Origin: Nocardia transvalensis NBRC 15921
Lineage (GTDB): Bacteria > Actinomycetota > Actinomycetes > Mycobacteriales > Mycobacteriaceae
Direction: 5' to 3'
Assembly: GCF_000308875.1 (NCBI RefSeq)
Contig: NZ_BAGL01000118.1
Coordinates: 1 to 41,192 of the forward strand
Length of the DNA stretch: 41,192 nt
Part shown: positions 5,625 to 13,536 of the stretch, in pieces
Layout: each line of letters begins with the position of its first letter
How positions within the stretch are numbered: the first letter of the stretch is position 1
The notes under the pieces: generated by a model
What the model saw: the letters and a program-made list of their open reading frames with translations, nothing else
What the model was told of the DNA's origin: nothing
Databases searched by the model: none
Program-made: the position numbers and the translations under genes

Positions 5625-8434
5625 CTGGGTTCCTCCTGTGTGGTGGGTACCGGGATCCGTTGCGGCTCATCCGACTCGCCGCGCTGATGACCGGCGCGGA
5701 AGCCCGCGAGCATGCTGCGGACCTGGTCGGGGGAGCGGTCGGCGGCGGGCGCCTCCGGATGCCGGGCGGTCGCGGCCGGGCGTCCCCCGGCGTCGCGAGT
5801 CTTTCTGGCGCGCTTGACGAGGCCGTTTCGCGTGCGTTGAGTTCGCGCTACGGCCTCCGCACCCGGGTCGGACGCGGGACCCGGCCCCTGCGCGCCGTCG
5901 CTCGGCCCCGGACCGCTGTTCCTCGGATTAGCGACGGGATTCCTCCGATCGGGCGAGCCGTTGTTCGGATGCGATCCGGCCAGCTGATCCGGCGTGCCGC
6001 CTCGCCGATCCGCTACACCCCTCTGATCCGGCGTGCCACCTCTCTGATCCTGCGTGCCAGCTCTCTGATCCGGAACGACACCTCCCTGATCCGGCGCAGC
6101 ACCTTCCTGATCCCGCGCAGCACCTCTCTGATCCGGCGCAGCACCTCTCTGATCCGGCGTGCTGTTGGCCGGATCCCGAGGGGTGAGGCGGTGGCGCTGG
6201 GCGGCGTACAGGGAGTCCTTCATGGGGCCGGGTGGGAGCGTCGGGAACGGGTCGGGGTGGGGGGTGGCGTGCGGCGCGTCCTCGGACGGGGTGAGGCTGT
6301 GGCGGCCCGGTGGCCGGGGGCGGCGGGGTGCGGGACGACCGTTCGGTGAGATCCGGTCCGCGACGGGGAGCGATCCGGTCCGGTCCGGGGCCGGGAGCAC
6401 GGCCGGGAGTTCGCCGGACTCGCGTGGTTCCGGGAGCGGTTGCGGCACTTCGTGTTTCACCTCCGGACGGGCGACGATCGGATCGGAGAGCAGGGCGGAC
6501 GGCAGGAGCAGCCGCGCGACCACGCCGCTGACCGGCGATACCGTGAGCTCCACCTCGATATCGAGCCGCCGGGCCAGGCGGCCGACGACGTAGTGGCCGA
6601 GGAACCGGGTCGGCGCGACCAGGAATTCGGCCTCGCCGCGCAGCCGGGCATTGGCGTCGGCCAGCTGGTCGGCGGTCATTCCGACGCCGTGGTCCACGAC
6701 CGCCAGCAGGTACTGATGGCCCAGGTGGCGGCCGTAGATCTCGACCTCGAGATCCGGTGGCGAGAAGGCCAGGCCGTTCTCGATCAATTCGGCCAGCATG
6801 TGCGCCAATTCGCTGACGACGGCGCCGGCGATCGGGACGTCGTCGACGCGGCGCAGGGTCACCCGCCGGTAGTCGTCGACCTCCGACAGCGCGGCGCGGA
6901 TGACGTCGGTCAGCGGGATCGGCTCCGCCCACCGGCGCGGGCTGGCCTCGCCCACCAGCACCAGCAGGCTCTCGGCATTGCGGCGCATGCGGGTCGCCAG
7001 GTGATCGAGTTCGAACATATTGGCCAGCGTCTTGGGATCGAGCTCCTCGCGCTCGAACTCGCTGATCAGCCCGAGCTGCCGGCGCACGAGATTCTGGTTG
7101 CGCCGCCCCAGATTCGCCAGCGACTCGGTCGTATTGCGCCGCAGCAGCGCCTGTTCCGAGGCGAGTTCGTACGCCGTCGCCTGCACCCGGTCGAAGGCCT
7201 CGGCGACCGAGACGATCTCGGTACTGGCGCTGCGGGGCGTGCGGACGGGGCGTGGCGGTTCGGGTTCGGCGTCGCTGGTCGCGTGCCAGGCGTCGACCAG
7301 TTCGGGCAGCCGCCGGGAGGCGACGTCGTCGGCGTCGGCGGCCAGGGCGGCCAGCGGCCGCACGATCGCCCGGGCGCTGGCGACGACCAGCACCACCAGC
7401 GCGAGCAGGGCCAGCACGGCGGCGCCGGTGTAGACGCCGAGGGTGATCGCGGCCTCGGCGCGCAGCTGATCGGCCCGCGCCTCGATCCCGCGGCCGATCG
7501 TGCGCTGCTCGGCCCGCTCCGCATCGATGACCGCGGTCGTATTCGTCCACCAGTCCGCGGCGGCGACCGGCCGCTCGAGCGGACCGCGGTCGGCGGCGAG
7601 CGCCACGGCCGCCGAGTCGGAGGCGCGCAGGGCGGGCTCGGAGCGGAGCACGCGGTCCAGCGCGGCCTGCTGCGTCGCGTCCGCGCCCTGCTGGAAGGCG
7701 GTCACCGCCGCCTGCTGGGCCGCGCGAATTCCGAGGTAGCGCACGTATTCTCCGGGCCCGAAGCCGCCCGCGGTGAAGACGCCGTTGAGGAATCCGCGTT
7801 CCTGCGCCGTGAACTCCTTGACGTCGCCGAGCGCGTAGAGGGATTGCAGCCCGCGCCACACCTGCTCGTCGCGGGCGTGGTCGATGCCGGGACGCGCTTG
7901 GTCGAGGGCGCCGATCGCGGCGGTATAGAACTGGAAGGCCGCGTCGCGGCCGACGCGGCGGGCATCGGCCCCGGTACGGGTGTCGGCGAGCGCGTCGAGG
8001 CGCTCCAGCGCGGTGCGCACCCGGCCCGCGCCCGGCGCCTCGGCGGTCAGCGCCGCCCCGAGCGCCAAGCGGGCCTGATCGGTCGCCGTCCGCTGGTCGT
8101 CGACCGTGCGCCGCAGCGTCGCGTCGCCACCGAGCAGGCCGTTGGTCAGGCCGCGTTCCCGCTGCAGTTCGTGCGCGAGGTCCTGCACCGTCAACGCCAG
8201 CGAGACCGCGCGCACGGTGGCGTCGGTATCGCGGTACGACCGGACCTCGCGGGCGACGATCACCCCGAGCAGCACCAGCGACAGCACGACGGACACCACG
8301 AGCACCCGGGTCAACTGACCGCGAATGGTCCGCGGCCGGAACAGGCGGCCCGCCGGTGTGAGTTTGTTGTTACCCGGCGGCAACTTCCGGGATCGGCGGA
8401 ATCGCACCAGCACTCCTCGCTTTCCGCTCGACAC
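5621..8434 (-). CDS. cvnA: Conservon sensor-kinase-like membrane protein (CvnA)
   Basis: A 937-residue sensor protein, first gene of the conservon. A transmembrane helix at about residues 44-62 and a second near 330-355 bracket an extracytoplasmic domain resembling the nitrate/nitrite-sensing (NIT) fold. A HAMP-like linker follows, then a dimerisation region containing DHLATRMRRNAESLLVL, and a HATPase_c domain with the N-box ELIENGLAFSPP (around residue 550) and G1 box DHGVGM (around 580). The last ~260 residues are disordered, Pro-rich, and contain a 7-residue tandem repeat. No response regulator lies alongside, as is usual for conservons. The GTG start at 8434 follows a GGGGAG ribosome-binding site. 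Confidence 0.92.
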   Translation of the reverse strand: MSSGKRGVLVRFRRSRKLPPGNNKLTPAGRLFRPRTIRGQLTRVLVVSVVLSLVLLGVIVAREVRSYRDTDATVRAVSLALTVQDLAHELQRERGLTNGLLGGDATLRRTVDDQRTATDQARLALGAALTAEAPGAGRVRTALERLDALADTRTGADARRVGRDAAFQFYTAAIGALDQARPGIDHARDEQVWRGLQSLYALGDVKEFTAQERGFLNGVFTAGGFGPGEYVRYLGIRAAQQAAVTAFQQGADATQQAALDRVLRSEPALRASDSAAVALAADRGPLERPVAAADWWTNTTAVIDAERAEQRTIGRGIEARADQLRAEAAITLGVYTGAAVLALLALVVLVVASARAIVRPLAALAADADDVASRRLPELVDAWHATSDAEPEPPRPVRTPRSASTEIVSVAEAFDRVQATAYELASEQALLRRNTTESLANLGRRNQNLVRRQLGLISEFEREELDPKTLANMFELDHLATRMRRNAESLLVLVGEASPRRWAEPIPLTDVIRAALSEVDDYRRVTLRRVDDVPIAGAVVSELAHMLAELIENGLAFSPPDLEVEIYGRHLGHQYLLAVVDHGVGMTADQLADANARLRGEAEFLVAPTRFLGHYVVGRLARRLDIEVELTVSPVSGVVARLLLPSALLSDPIVARPEVKHEVPQPLPEPRESGELPAVLPAPDRTGSLPVADRISPNGRPAPRRPRPPGRHSLTPSEDAPHATPHPDPFPTLPPGPMKDSLYAAQRHRLTPRDPANSTPDQRGAAPDQRGAARDQEGAAPDQGGVVPDQRAGTQDQRGGTPDQRGVADRRGGTPDQLAGSHPNNGSPDRRNPVANPRNSGPGPSDGAQGPGPASDPGAEAVARTQRTRNGLVKRARKTRDAGGRPAATARHPEAPAADRSPDQVRSMLAGFRAGHQRGESDEPQRIPVPTTQEEPR
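5984..6169. repeat. In-frame 21-bp tandem repeat inside cvnA
   Basis: Nine copies of a unit beginning CTGATCC start at 5984, 6005, 6023, 6044, 6065, 6086, 6107, 6128 and 6149. Steps are 21 bp, with one of 18 bp, all multiples of three. On the coding strand they give degenerate PDQRGGT-type heptads near residues 755-817 of CvnA, in its disordered tail. The array ends in a sequence matching the dispersed repeat arm (6154-6172). Length polymorphism between strains is likely. Confidence 0.85.
6154..6172. repeat. Degenerate single arm of the dispersed repeat, within cvnA
   Basis: CCGGCGTGCTGTTGGCCGG differs from the 4110 arm by one base of 19. It is read through in frame as part of CvnA. No second arm follows. 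Confidence 0.5.
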
Positions 8435-8657
8435 CGACTCCCCGTTGCGCGCCGCGGAGAATCACAAGCAACGTGGCACACGCCGACCGGTTCCGCAACG
8501 CAATGGCGCGAGTGCGACACCCGGGCGTCGACACGCCGCGTCAGCCCGTAGATGACACATCCAGTACGGAAAGTCCCGTGGATTTCCCGTCCGATGCGAA
8601 ACAATTGACGGCACAACCGGCTCAGGGCAGAGCCGGACGCCCGGAAGGAGCGTGATC

Positions 8658-9488
8658 ATGAATTCGACAGCACCCGCGTACCCGGTTCGCGTGCGCGGTG
8701 ACCTCGATCCCGGACTCTCGCGGTGGCAGTGGATAGTCAAATGGATTCTGGCCATTCCGCATTACATCGTGCTGTTCTTCTTACACATCGCGTATGCCGT
8801 CGTCACGGTGATCGCCTTCTTCGCCATTCTGTTCACCGGTCGCTATCCCCGCGGGCTTTTCGATTTCAACGTCGGCGTCATGCGGTGGTCCTGGCGCGTG
8901 GAGTTCTATGCCCTCTCGGCACTGGGTACCGATCGTTACCCACCGTTCAGTCTGCGGTCCGACGAGAACTATCCCGCCGATCTCGAGGTGGATTACCCCG
9001 AGCGCCTGAGCCGGGGTCTGGTGTTGATCAAGTGGTGGCTGTTGGCAATTCCCCATTATCTGGTGATCTGGGCGTTCACCGGCACCTGGCAATCGTGGGG
9101 CGACAGCGACGACGACGGCATGGGCGGCGGGGTCTACTTCGGGTCCCTGCTGACGATCCTGCTCCTGATCGCCCTCGTCGGGCTGCTGTTCACCGGCCGC
9201 TATCCGGGCGGCCTGTTCGCCTTCGTCATGGGCGTGAACCGCTGGATGCTACGGGTGTACGCCTACGCCACGCTGATGCGCGACGAATACCCACCCTTCC
9301 GCCTGGACATGGGCCCCCGCGATGCGGGGGAACAGGGAAGTGCGGGGGTGCAAGGAAGCGCGGGAGAACAAGGAAGCGCGGGGGAACAGGGAAACACGGG
9401 GGACCAAGGGACTCCCGGTGATCAGGGACCGGAGCCCCGGGAACCCGACCTCGGCCAGGATCCCAACGCGCCGGGGTCCGCTTCGTAG
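8658..9488 (+). CDS. DUF4389 membrane protein with collagen-like tail
   Basis: A 276-residue membrane protein containing two DUF4389 units. The first (about residues 10-90) has WIVKWILAIPHYIVLFFLHIAYAVVTVIAFFAILFTGRYPRGLFDFNVGVMRW. The second (about 115-215) repeats the pattern IKWWLLAIPHYLVIWAF ... LLFTGRYPGGLFAFVMGVNRW. Each unit has hydrophobic hairpins and a conserved FTGRYPxGLF motif. After residue ~222 come twelve Gly-X-Y triplets, then a short acidic tail. ATG 8658 is preferred over GTG 8652 because GGAAGGAG sits at the right distance. The function of DUF4389 is unknown. The 3' end overlaps the convergent ABC ATPase gene by 67 bases. Confidence 0.88.
   Translation: MNSTAPAYPVRVRGDLDPGLSRWQWIVKWILAIPHYIVLFFLHIAYAVVTVIAFFAILFTGRYPRGLFDFNVGVMRWSWRVEFYALSALGTDRYPPFSLRSDENYPADLEVDYPERLSRGLVLIKWWLLAIPHYLVIWAFTGTWQSWGDSDDDGMGGGVYFGSLLTILLLIALVGLLFTGRYPGGLFAFVMGVNRWMLRVYAYATLMRDEYPPFRLDMGPRDAGEQGSAGVQGSAGEQGSAGEQGNTGDQGTPGDQGPEPREPDLGQDPNAPGSAS
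9327..9434 (+). repeat. Collagen-like Gly-X-Y repeat, 12 triplets
   Basis: Repeats of an 18-bp unit (GGGGAACAGGGAAGTGCG-like) encode alternating GEQ, GSA and related triplets at the C terminus of the DUF4389 protein. The repeat extends 13 bases past the stop codon of the opposing ABC ATPase gene. Confidence 0.85.
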
Positions 9489-10438
9489 ATACGGCGCACC
9501 ACATCCTCGATGCCGGGCTCCTCGATGGCGAGGTCGCGGACCTCGGCGCGGGCCGAGACGTCGGTGAGAAGCTGTGCGGCCGTGGTGGTCTCGGTATCGA
9601 AGGCCAGGCGCTGCCGGATGCCCCCGCCCTCGCTCGAGATCAGCTGGGCGCCCGGCAGGCCGGTCAGGTCGGTGGTGGGTGCGGCGAGGTCGACCACGAG
9701 CACCCGCCGCACCCCCACCGTCGCCGCCAGCCCGGTCAGCGAGCCGTCGTAGGCGAGGCGGCCGTGGTCGACCACCAGCACCCGTTCGCACAGCCGCTCG
9801 ATATCGCCCATGTCGTGGGTGGTCAGCAGCAGTGTGGTGCCGCGCTGGATCCGCTCGTAGGACAGGAAGTCGCGCAGCCGCTGCTTGGCCAGCACGTCCA
9901 GGCCGATGGTCGGCTCGTCGAGGATGAGCAGTTCCGGCGAATGCAGCAGGGCCGCAGCGATTTCCGCGCGCATGCGCTGCCCGAGCGACAGCTGCCGCAC
10001 CGGGATGTCGAGGGTCTCCGCCATCTCCAGCTGTTCGACCAGTTCGTGGCGGCGCTTGCGGGCGGCGTCGGGATCGAGGCGGTGGATGGCGGCCAGGATC
10101 GTGAACGATTCGCGCAGCGGCAGATCCCACCACAGCTGCGAGCGCTGCCCGAACACCACCCCGATCCGCCCGGCCAGTTCCCGGCGCTGGCGCACGGGTT
10201 CGAGCCCGCAGGTGCGTACGGTGCCGGAGGTCGGCACCAGGATGCCGGTGAGCATCTTGATGGTGGTGGATTTGCCCGCCCCGTTGGCGCCGATATATCC
10301 GACGGCGGAACCGGTCTCGACGGTGAAGCTCATGCGGTCGACCGCGGTGATCACCTCGCGTCGGCGGCGCCGCCGGCCCTCCTCCTTGCGCCGCAGCACG
10401 AACTGCCGGGTCAGATTCGTGATCTCGATCGCGTTCAT
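9422..10438 (-). CDS. ABC transporter ATP-binding protein (COG4586-type exporter)
   Basis: A 338-residue ATPase driving an ABC-2 type export system. Visible motifs in order: Walker A GANGAGKST, the Q-loop region FGQRSQLWWDLP characteristic of this subfamily, signature LSLGQRMRAEIA, Walker B LLILDEPTIGLD, and switch His in LTTHDMGD. A basic insertion (RRKEEGRRRRRR) lies between the first strand and Walker A. The C-terminal ~80 residues form the accessory domain typical of exporter ATPases. It starts 4 bases inside the end of the next permease gene (ATG overlap). The substrate is unknown; relatives are annotated as uncharacterised or drug exporters. Confidence 0.92.
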   Translation of the reverse strand: MNAIEITNLTRQFVLRRKEEGRRRRRREVITAVDRMSFTVETGSAVGYIGANGAGKSTTIKMLTGILVPTSGTVRTCGLEPVRQRRELAGRIGVVFGQRSQLWWDLPLRESFTILAAIHRLDPDAARKRRHELVEQLEMAETLDIPVRQLSLGQRMRAEIAAALLHSPELLILDEPTIGLDVLAKQRLRDFLSYERIQRGTTLLLTTHDMGDIERLCERVLVVDHGRLAYDGSLTGLAATVGVRRVLVVDLAAPTTDLTGLPGAQLISSEGGGIRQRLAFDTETTTAAQLLTDVSARAEVRDLAIEEPGIEDVVRRIYEADPGALGSWPRSGSRGSGP

Positions 10439-11250
10439 CCACCACCTCCCTGGTAGTGCCGTACACCGAGCTGCCAGCACGTCAGTGCGAGAACCCAAAC
10501 CCACAGTGCCGCGACAGGAGTCGCCCACGCCAGTGTCGCGGGCAGCCACGCCGGACCGGGCAGGCCGAGCAGCGCGATCGTGGGCAGATAGGCGACGAAG
10601 GCCACCGGTACCGCGAATCCGAACACCAGCGTCAGCGGGCCGGCGAACACCGACGCCGGTTGCTGTGACGCGAAGGAGCCGCCGTAGGTGAAGCTGTTGG
10701 TCAGCTCCGCGCCGTCGATGAGGAAGAACTGCAGCCCGGCCGCGCAGACGAACATGCCCGTGAAGATCGCGACCCCGGTCACCAGCGCCAGCAGCAGCAG
10801 GGCGAAAGATCGTGTGGTCCAGGCGATGTCGTTGACGACGAGGCCGACCCCCAGTACCGTCCCGGCCACGCCCGCGCGGGCGATCCGGCGCAGCGAGACG
10901 TCGCTGGTGATCAGTTGCAGCAGCAGCGGTTGCGGGCGCAGGTGGAAGGCGTCGAGGGTGCCCATCCGGATGTAGGTGGGCAGGGTGTCGGTGTGCCCCA
11001 CCGCGATCTGGGCGATGGCGAAGGTCAGGTTGGACAGTCCGAACAGCAGCAGCATCGCGTGCAGGTCCAGCCCGCCGAGTACCCGGACGTTGTGGTAGAT
11101 CACCCACACCTCGGCGAATTCCACCAGCCCGATCAGCAGCGACGACAGCAGGTCCGCGGCGAACGACAGCGGATAGGCCCGCTGCGAGCGCATCCGCGAC
11201 CGCAGCACCGCGACGTACGGCGTGAAGCAATTGCCCTGCGCCTCAGCCAC
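10435..11250 (-). CDS. ABC-2 type permease (COG3694-like)
   Basis: A 271-residue integral-membrane permease with about six hydrophobic segments, the second of two permeases in the operon. Family-like stretches are the N-terminal SFAADLLSSLLIGLVEFAEVWVIY and the loop YIRMGTLDAFHLRPQPLL, whose counterpart is in its partner. It overlaps both neighbours (4 bases with the ATPase, 8 bases with the upstream permease), so the three proteins are made together and should form one transporter. No substrate can be inferred. Confidence 0.88.
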   Translation of the reverse strand: MAEAQGNCFTPYVAVLRSRMRSQRAYPLSFAADLLSSLLIGLVEFAEVWVIYHNVRVLGGLDLHAMLLLFGLSNLTFAIAQIAVGHTDTLPTYIRMGTLDAFHLRPQPLLLQLITSDVSLRRIARAGVAGTVLGVGLVVNDIAWTTRSFALLLLALVTGVAIFTGMFVCAAGLQFFLIDGAELTNSFTYGGSFASQQPASVFAGPLTLVFGFAVPVAFVAYLPTIALLGLPGPAWLPATLAWATPVAALWVWVLALTCWQLGVRHYQGGGG

Positions 11251-12055
11251 CCTGCACCTCCAGTTTGTGGCGGCCCGCGCGCAGCAGCAGGCGTCCCAGC
11301 GCCACGCCGGCGATCACCCAGAGCACCTGCACCGAGAGGATCTGGACCGCGGCCATCCCCGTCGCCCGGCCGGACAGGACGTCGATCGGCCCCTGTAGCA
11401 GCGAGGGGAACGGGGTGAGGACGGCGATGGTGTACAGCCAGCCCGGGAACAGGTGGACCGGGACGAACAACCCGGCCAGGAAGGTCGCGACGATCTGATA
11501 GAGCAGCCGGATGCCCCGCGTCTCCACCAGCCAGAAGCCGACGAGGCTCACGGCGAACAGCAGCAGGAACGACATCGTCACCGCCAGTAGGACACTCAGC
11601 GTGCCCAGCAGGTAGGGGGCCCCGGTGTCCGGTAGCCCGAGTTCGAAGGTGAGCATGCCCGCGATGACGCTCGGTAACCCCCGCAGCAGCAGTGTGCACC
11701 CGGCCCGGCCGAGATCTCCGGCCAGATAGGAGAACTGGATGTCGACCGGCCTCAGGAAGTCGATCGCGACGTCGCCGTTCTTGATTCGCTCGACGATATC
11801 CAGCGGCGGCCCCATCACACCCAGCGCGCCCAGCAATCCTTGGGACAGCCACACGTACGCGCCGATCGAATCCGGTGTGTAGCCCCCGAATTCGGAGGTG
11901 GCCCGCACGGCGGCGAGCATCACCGAGGCTCGCACCAGCCCGAACACCACATTGGTGAACATGCCCGCGAACATTGCCAGCCGGTAGTGCCACTGCCTGC
12001 GGAATCCTGCCTGCGCCAGCCGCACATAGACACCTGGATCAGTGCGCACAACCAA
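11243..12055 (-). CDS. ABC-2 type permease (COG4587-like)
   Basis: A 270-residue membrane permease with about six hydrophobic segments and the paralogous loop VAIDFLRPVDIQFSYLAGDLG. It is the first gene of the three-gene exporter operon. The longest frame begins at TTG 12055, but GTG 12049 is a good alternative. No Shine-Dalgarno is visible, and a TAGCGT -10 like hexamer lies 9 bases upstream of that GTG, which would make the message leaderless from 12049 (268 residues). The intergenic region to the right is shared with the divergent sugar importer. Confidence 0.87.
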   Translation of the reverse strand: MVVRTDPGVYVRLAQAGFRRQWHYRLAMFAGMFTNVVFGLVRASVMLAAVRATSEFGGYTPDSIGAYVWLSQGLLGALGVMGPPLDIVERIKNGDVAIDFLRPVDIQFSYLAGDLGRAGCTLLLRGLPSVIAGMLTFELGLPDTGAPYLLGTLSVLLAVTMSFLLLFAVSLVGFWLVETRGIRLLYQIVATFLAGLFVPVHLFPGWLYTIAVLTPFPSLLQGPIDVLSGRATGMAAVQILSVQVLWVIAGVALGRLLLRAGRHKLEVQGG

Positions 12056-12168
12056 TTAACGCTACGGCGATCGGGTCTCGTTCACAACAGGATCGGGGAA
12101 CCGGCCGTGTTCCGAAAGCGATACCGGGAGGTTGCTGCGCCGTGCCGCGGAGGCGGTCATGTCCGCTG

Positions 12169-12197
12169 TTGTGTGATTGTGACTTGCGTCGCATAAT
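12169..12197 (+). promoter_or_regulatory. Sigma-70 type promoter for the sugar importer operon
   Basis: TTGTGT at 12169-12174 and CATAAT at 12192-12197 are separated by 17 bp, a standard housekeeping spacing. The predicted start of transcription falls near 12204, at the left edge of the palindrome below. Confidence 0.6.
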
Positions 12198-12203
12198 TCC
12201 TGT

Positions 12204-12228
12204 CATATGTTGTTGCCTACAACATATG
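12204..12228. promoter_or_regulatory. Perfect 10-bp palindrome, probable ROK repressor operator
   Basis: CATATGTTGT and its exact complement flank a 5-base centre (TGCCT). It overlaps the predicted +1 of the importer operon, a position suited to repression. The operon ends with a ROK-family repressor gene, the likely binder. Binding is inference. Confidence 0.7.
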
Positions 12229-12297
12229 GCCGCCGTCGTCCGGACCCACCCCGAGCCCGGGTCGAGCGGGCGGCCGCCTGCTCGAGAGGTTCACCTG

Positions 12298-13416
12298 ATG
12301 AGGACGAAAACGATTGGGGCGGTGGCGGTTGCGCTCGCCGGCCTGCTCACGCTCAGCGCGTGCGGTTCCAACACCACGCGCGACGACGGCGCCACCGGGG
12401 GCGGGTCGGGGGGAGGCGCCAACGGGACCGTCGGCGTGATCCTGCCGGAGACCGCGACCTCCGCCCGCTGGGAGGGTTTCGACCGGCCAATGTTGCAGAA
12501 GGCGCTGAGCGCCCAGGGATTCGACGCCGATATCCAGAACGCCCAGGGCGATGTGCAGAAGTTCTCCAGCCTCGCCGACGGCATGATCGCCAAGGGCGTC
12601 AAGGTGCTGCTCATCGCCTCCATCAACAGCGAGGTCGGCTCCGTGGTGGCGAGCAAGGCGAAGAAGGCCGGTATCCCGACCATCGACTACGACCGGCTCA
12701 ATCTCGGCGGATCCTCCGACTACTACGTGTCTTTCGACAATGTCCGGGTCGGTCAGCTACAGGGTCAGGGCCTGGCCGACGCGCTGAAGGACCGGCAGGG
12801 CGCGCAGGTCATCGAGATCGAGGGCGCGCCCACCGACAACAACGCCACGCTGTTCGCCCAGGGGCAGCGCAGGGTCCTGCAACCGCTCTACGACGCGGGC
12901 GCGCTGAAACTGGTGCACAGCCAGCCCATCGACGGCTGGGACAACCAGAAGGGCGGCCAGACCTTCGAGCAGTTGCTGACCGGCAACGGCGGCAAGGTCG
13001 ACGGCGTCGTGGCGGCGAACGACGGCCTGGCCGGCGCGATCATCACCGTGCTGAAGAAGAACGGGCTCGCCGGCAAGGTCCCCGTCACCGGCCAGGACGC
13101 CACGGCCGAGGGCCTGAAGGCGGTGCTGCGCGGCGATCAGTACATGACGGTGTTCAAGCCCATCCAGGACGAGGCCGACGCGGCCGCGAAACTGGCGGCG
13201 GCGCTGGCGAAGAAGGATACGGCCACCGCGGATTCCCTGGCCACCGCGGCCAGCCAGGACCCGAAGGGCAAGCGCGAGGTGAAATCGGTGCTGCTGGACC
13301 CGCATTCGATCACCCGCACCGAGGTCAAGCAGGTCGTCGACCTGGGCTACGTCAAGGCGAGCGAGCTGTGCTCGGGCGACGTGGGCCCGCTGTGCGTTCA
13401 GCAGGGGATCGCGTGA
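12298..13416 (+). CDS. xylF: Sugar ABC transporter substrate-binding lipoprotein, xylose type
   Basis: A 372-residue solute-binding protein of the LacI-like periplasmic-binding fold, closest in pattern to D-xylose-binding XylF. The N terminus MRTKTIGAVAVALAGLLTLSAC is a lipoprotein signal with lipobox LSAC, so it is anchored outside the cell. The mature protein starts after a Gly/Ser-rich linker with GVILPETATSARWEGFDRP, and family stretches include GVKVLLIASIN, AGIPTIDYDR, YYVSFDN and VAANDGLAGAII. Substrate identity (xylose or another pentose) is inferred from family pattern. It is the first gene of the importer operon, under the palindrome at 12204. Confidence 0.88.
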   Translation: MRTKTIGAVAVALAGLLTLSACGSNTTRDDGATGGGSGGGANGTVGVILPETATSARWEGFDRPMLQKALSAQGFDADIQNAQGDVQKFSSLADGMIAKGVKVLLIASINSEVGSVVASKAKKAGIPTIDYDRLNLGGSSDYYVSFDNVRVGQLQGQGLADALKDRQGAQVIEIEGAPTDNNATLFAQGQRRVLQPLYDAGALKLVHSQPIDGWDNQKGGQTFEQLLTGNGGKVDGVVAANDGLAGAIITVLKKNGLAGKVPVTGQDATAEGLKAVLRGDQYMTVFKPIQDEADAAAKLAAALAKKDTATADSLATAASQDPKGKREVKSVLLDPHSITRTEVKQVVDLGYVKASELCSGDVGPLCVQQGIA

Positions 13417-13440
13417 CCGGCACCCCAGCGCCCCCGTTTC

Positions 13441-13500
13441 CCGGCACGCTTTTGGCCGGGATCCACAGGTGTACAGAGATTCCGGCCAAAAGCATGCCGG
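13441..13500. repeat. Dispersed inverted repeat, complete copy 2
   Basis: Arms CCGGCACGCTTTTGGCCGG (13441-13459) and CCGGCCAAAAGCATGCCGG (13482-13500) pair with one A-C mismatch around a 22-base centre that differs from copy 1. A short T-run lies before and an A-run after the arms. It sits between the binding-protein gene and the ATPase gene. There it may act as a stabilising or attenuating hairpin that keeps binding-protein message in excess. Confidence 0.85.
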
Positions 13501-13536
13501 AAAAATGGGTGGTGGGCATGGAGGCGGGTGGTCGGC

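Noticed and set aside
6440..8551. Plus-strand open frame of about 700 codons opposite cvnA
   Set aside because: It is a shadow of the sensor-kinase gene, whose domains and start signals are clear.
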